From contig JANEMG010000171.1 in assembly GCA_024511045.1 (NCBI GenBank), forward strand, positions 1 to 5,676: a DNA stretch of 5,676 bases, written 5' to 3'. The position numbers and the translations under genes were made by a program. The notes under the pieces were generated by a model. It did not search any database. It had not been told where the DNA came from and worked only from the letters and a program-made list of their open reading frames with translations. Position 1 is the first letter of the stretch, and each line of letters begins with the position of its first letter. Source of the stretch: Gammaproteobacteria bacterium (lineage in GTDB: Bacteria > Pseudomonadota > Gammaproteobacteria > Methylococcales > Methylomonadaceae). Shown here in pieces: positions 4,248-5,676 of the stretch.

Positions 4248-5676
4248 ATGAAAATATTATTGAACAAAGAACGCGTGGCAGCCGTGCTGTTCGTACTGCT
4301 TTTCCTCATGGCCACCGGCGTACCGGCGGCAAGGACTGCAGGCAATAGCGAGCGCATCGGCCCCAAGGTGCGCGCCCTGGCGCAAACATCGGAGACAGGC
4401 TTTGTCGACGTCATCGTCACCTATAAAACCATGCCGGCCCAGGCGGAAAACCATCGCATCGCCAATCTGGGCGCAACAACGAAACGCGCCTACCAAAAGC
4501 TGCCGATGCGCGCATTGCGTATTCCCACGCATGCCCTGGAGGCGCTCGCCAACAATAAAAACATCCAGTTTGTCAGCGATGACGGCGAAGTGCAGGGGTT
4601 CTCGCAATCGGCGCGCCAGACCGCCAACATGCCTGCTGATAATGAGGCAAATGGTGCCTTCAAGGGTGACGGCATCCGCGTTGCCATCATCGATTCGGGT
4701 GTCAGCGTCCATGACGATCATCCTGGCAATATCTATCAATACAGCTTCCTGGGCGGCGCCTTCCATGCCCCTGCCCTGGCGGATGGGGCAATTATCAGTT
4801 TCAACGACCAGCCCCTGATCGACGATTTCGGCCATGGCACCCATATCGCCGGCATCGTCACCGGCGACGGTTCACAGTCCAAACAGCATAGAAACGCCGG
4901 TATCGCCCAGGAATCCCTGCTGCTTTCCCTGCAGGTCTTGAATGCCTATGGCATGGGGGAAGTCTCCGATGTCATCGCCGCGCTGGACTGGCTGCTGCAG
5001 TATGGCCAGTATTTCGATGTCCAGGTGGTCAACATGTCGCTGGGCAAGGCCGTGGAGACATCAGCGGCGCTGGCCCCCCTGGTGCAGGCCGTGGAAGCGG
5101 TCTGGGATGCAGGTTTTGTGGTGGTGGTATCGGCGGGCAACTACGGCCTGGCAGGTCATTTCACGATCTCCAGCCCCGGCAACTCACGCAAGGTGATCAC
5201 CGTGGGCTCGCTGACCGACAGCGGCACCGGCACCGATTTCTCTGACGACTATGTGTCCACCTATTCATCACAGGGCCCGACCGGTTACGATCATTTTCTC
5301 AAACCGGATCTGATTGCCCCGGGCAACCGCCTGACCGCCACCATTCCGGAGACCGCCAAGCTGCGCATAGACCTGCCGGAGCGCGTGGAACTCTGCTCGG
5401 TGAAAAAATGCACCGATGATTACCTGCAACTGTCCGGCACCAGCATGGCGGCGGCCATGGTTTCCGGCACCGCGGCACGCATGCTGGAGAAGGATCCCAC
5501 GCTGAGCCCGGACACCGTCAAGGCCCGCCTGATGCGTTCGGCGCGCAAGATCGCAGGCGACCCGACCGCCACTGGCGCAGGCGTACTGGATATCGATGCC
5601 GCGATGAATGAAACCGGCATCATGACCACCGCCGCGCTGTCACCGACGATGCAGCGCTCCGAGGAGGGCGAAGTGC
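4248..5676 (+). CDS. Exported subtilisin-like serine protease (S8 family), C-terminus beyond the window
   Basis: The frame is open from ATG to the window edge, giving 476 complete codons without a stop, so the product is longer than this. Residues 1-28 form a signal peptide: K2, K7 and R9, a hydrophobic core at 10-22, then a VPAA region for cleavage. Residues about 50-117 resemble the I9 inhibitor prodomain, which assists folding and is removed later. The catalytic domain has D149 (AIIDSGV), H196 (FGHGTHIAG), the oxyanion N298 (VSAGN) and S399 (SGTSMAAAMVSG), so the triad is complete. KPDLIAPG, the usual block before the serine motif, is also present. The only cysteines are C383 and C388, in a loop shortly before S399, and probably form a disulfide after export. 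The protein should act outside the cytoplasm. Whether more domains or an anchor follow cannot be seen. No operon partner is visible upstream. Confidence 0.93.
   Translation, partial: MKILLNKERVAAVLFVLLFLMATGVPAARTAGNSERIGPKVRALAQTSETGFVDVIVTYKTMPAQAENHRIANLGATTKRAYQKLPMRALRIPTHALEALANNKNIQFVSDDGEVQGFSQSARQTANMPADNEANGAFKGDGIRVAIIDSGVSVHDDHPGNIYQYSFLGGAFHAPALADGAIISFNDQPLIDDFGHGTHIAGIVTGDGSQSKQHRNAGIAQESLLLSLQVLNAYGMGEVSDVIAALDWLLQYGQYFDVQVVNMSLGKAVETSAALAPLVQAVEAVWDAGFVVVVSAGNYGLAGHFTISSPGNSRKVITVGSLTDSGTGTDFSDDYVSTYSSQGPTGYDHFLKPDLIAPGNRLTATIPETAKLRIDLPERVELCSVKKCTDDYLQLSGTSMAAAMVSGTAARMLEKDPTLSPDTVKARLMRSARKIAGDPTATGAGVLDIDAAMNETGIMTTAALSPTMQRSEEGEV

Overview
The window reads as chromosomal DNA from a Pseudomonadota bacterium, most likely gamma- or betaproteobacterial. 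The coding DNA is moderately GC-rich, Shine-Dalgarno sites are ordinary, and GTG starts are used. No tRNA, rRNA, CRISPR array or transposase gene was seen. The species cannot be named from the sequence.

Layout from left to right. Positions 1-623 hold no recognisable gene: a more AT-rich left end, two strong hairpins (253-284 and 561-601) and a possible decayed reading frame. On the minus strand, 1462-824 encodes LexA, the SOS repressor. It is followed after 47 nt by a 50-residue protein (776-624) with one C-terminal membrane segment, which has its own ribosome-binding site. Upstream of lexA is a promoter whose -35 box and spacer carry a perfect GTTC-N7-GTTC direct repeat, the operator type best known from Alphaproteobacteria. 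Divergent from lexA is an M20-family amidohydrolase (1644-2816, plus). A convergent gap (2817-3072) contains a 102-bp segment bounded by 15-bp inverted repeats and a short imperfect tandem repeat. GTP cyclohydrolase II (ribA) lies on the minus strand (3690-3073). An AT-rich gap (3691-4247) precedes an exported subtilisin-like protease (4248 to the window end, plus), which is cut off at its C-terminus.

The most interesting unit is lexA plus the small membrane protein. They appear to form one transcript under an SOS operator. A small single-pass membrane protein co-transcribed with lexA occupies the place that sulA holds in pseudomonads. It also resembles in general form the SOS-induced small membrane proteins SidA (Caulobacter, a division inhibitor) and TisB (E. 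coli, a toxin). I therefore propose an SOS-induced division inhibitor or membrane-active effector; this is inference from position and topology, since the sequence matches nothing I recognise. This LexA also has a His/Cys-rich hinge (HxHCx4C) directly before its self-cleavage site, which could bind metal or sense redox state.

The other genes (amidohydrolase, ribA, protease) look like independent housekeeping or accessory functions and show no clear link to the SOS unit.
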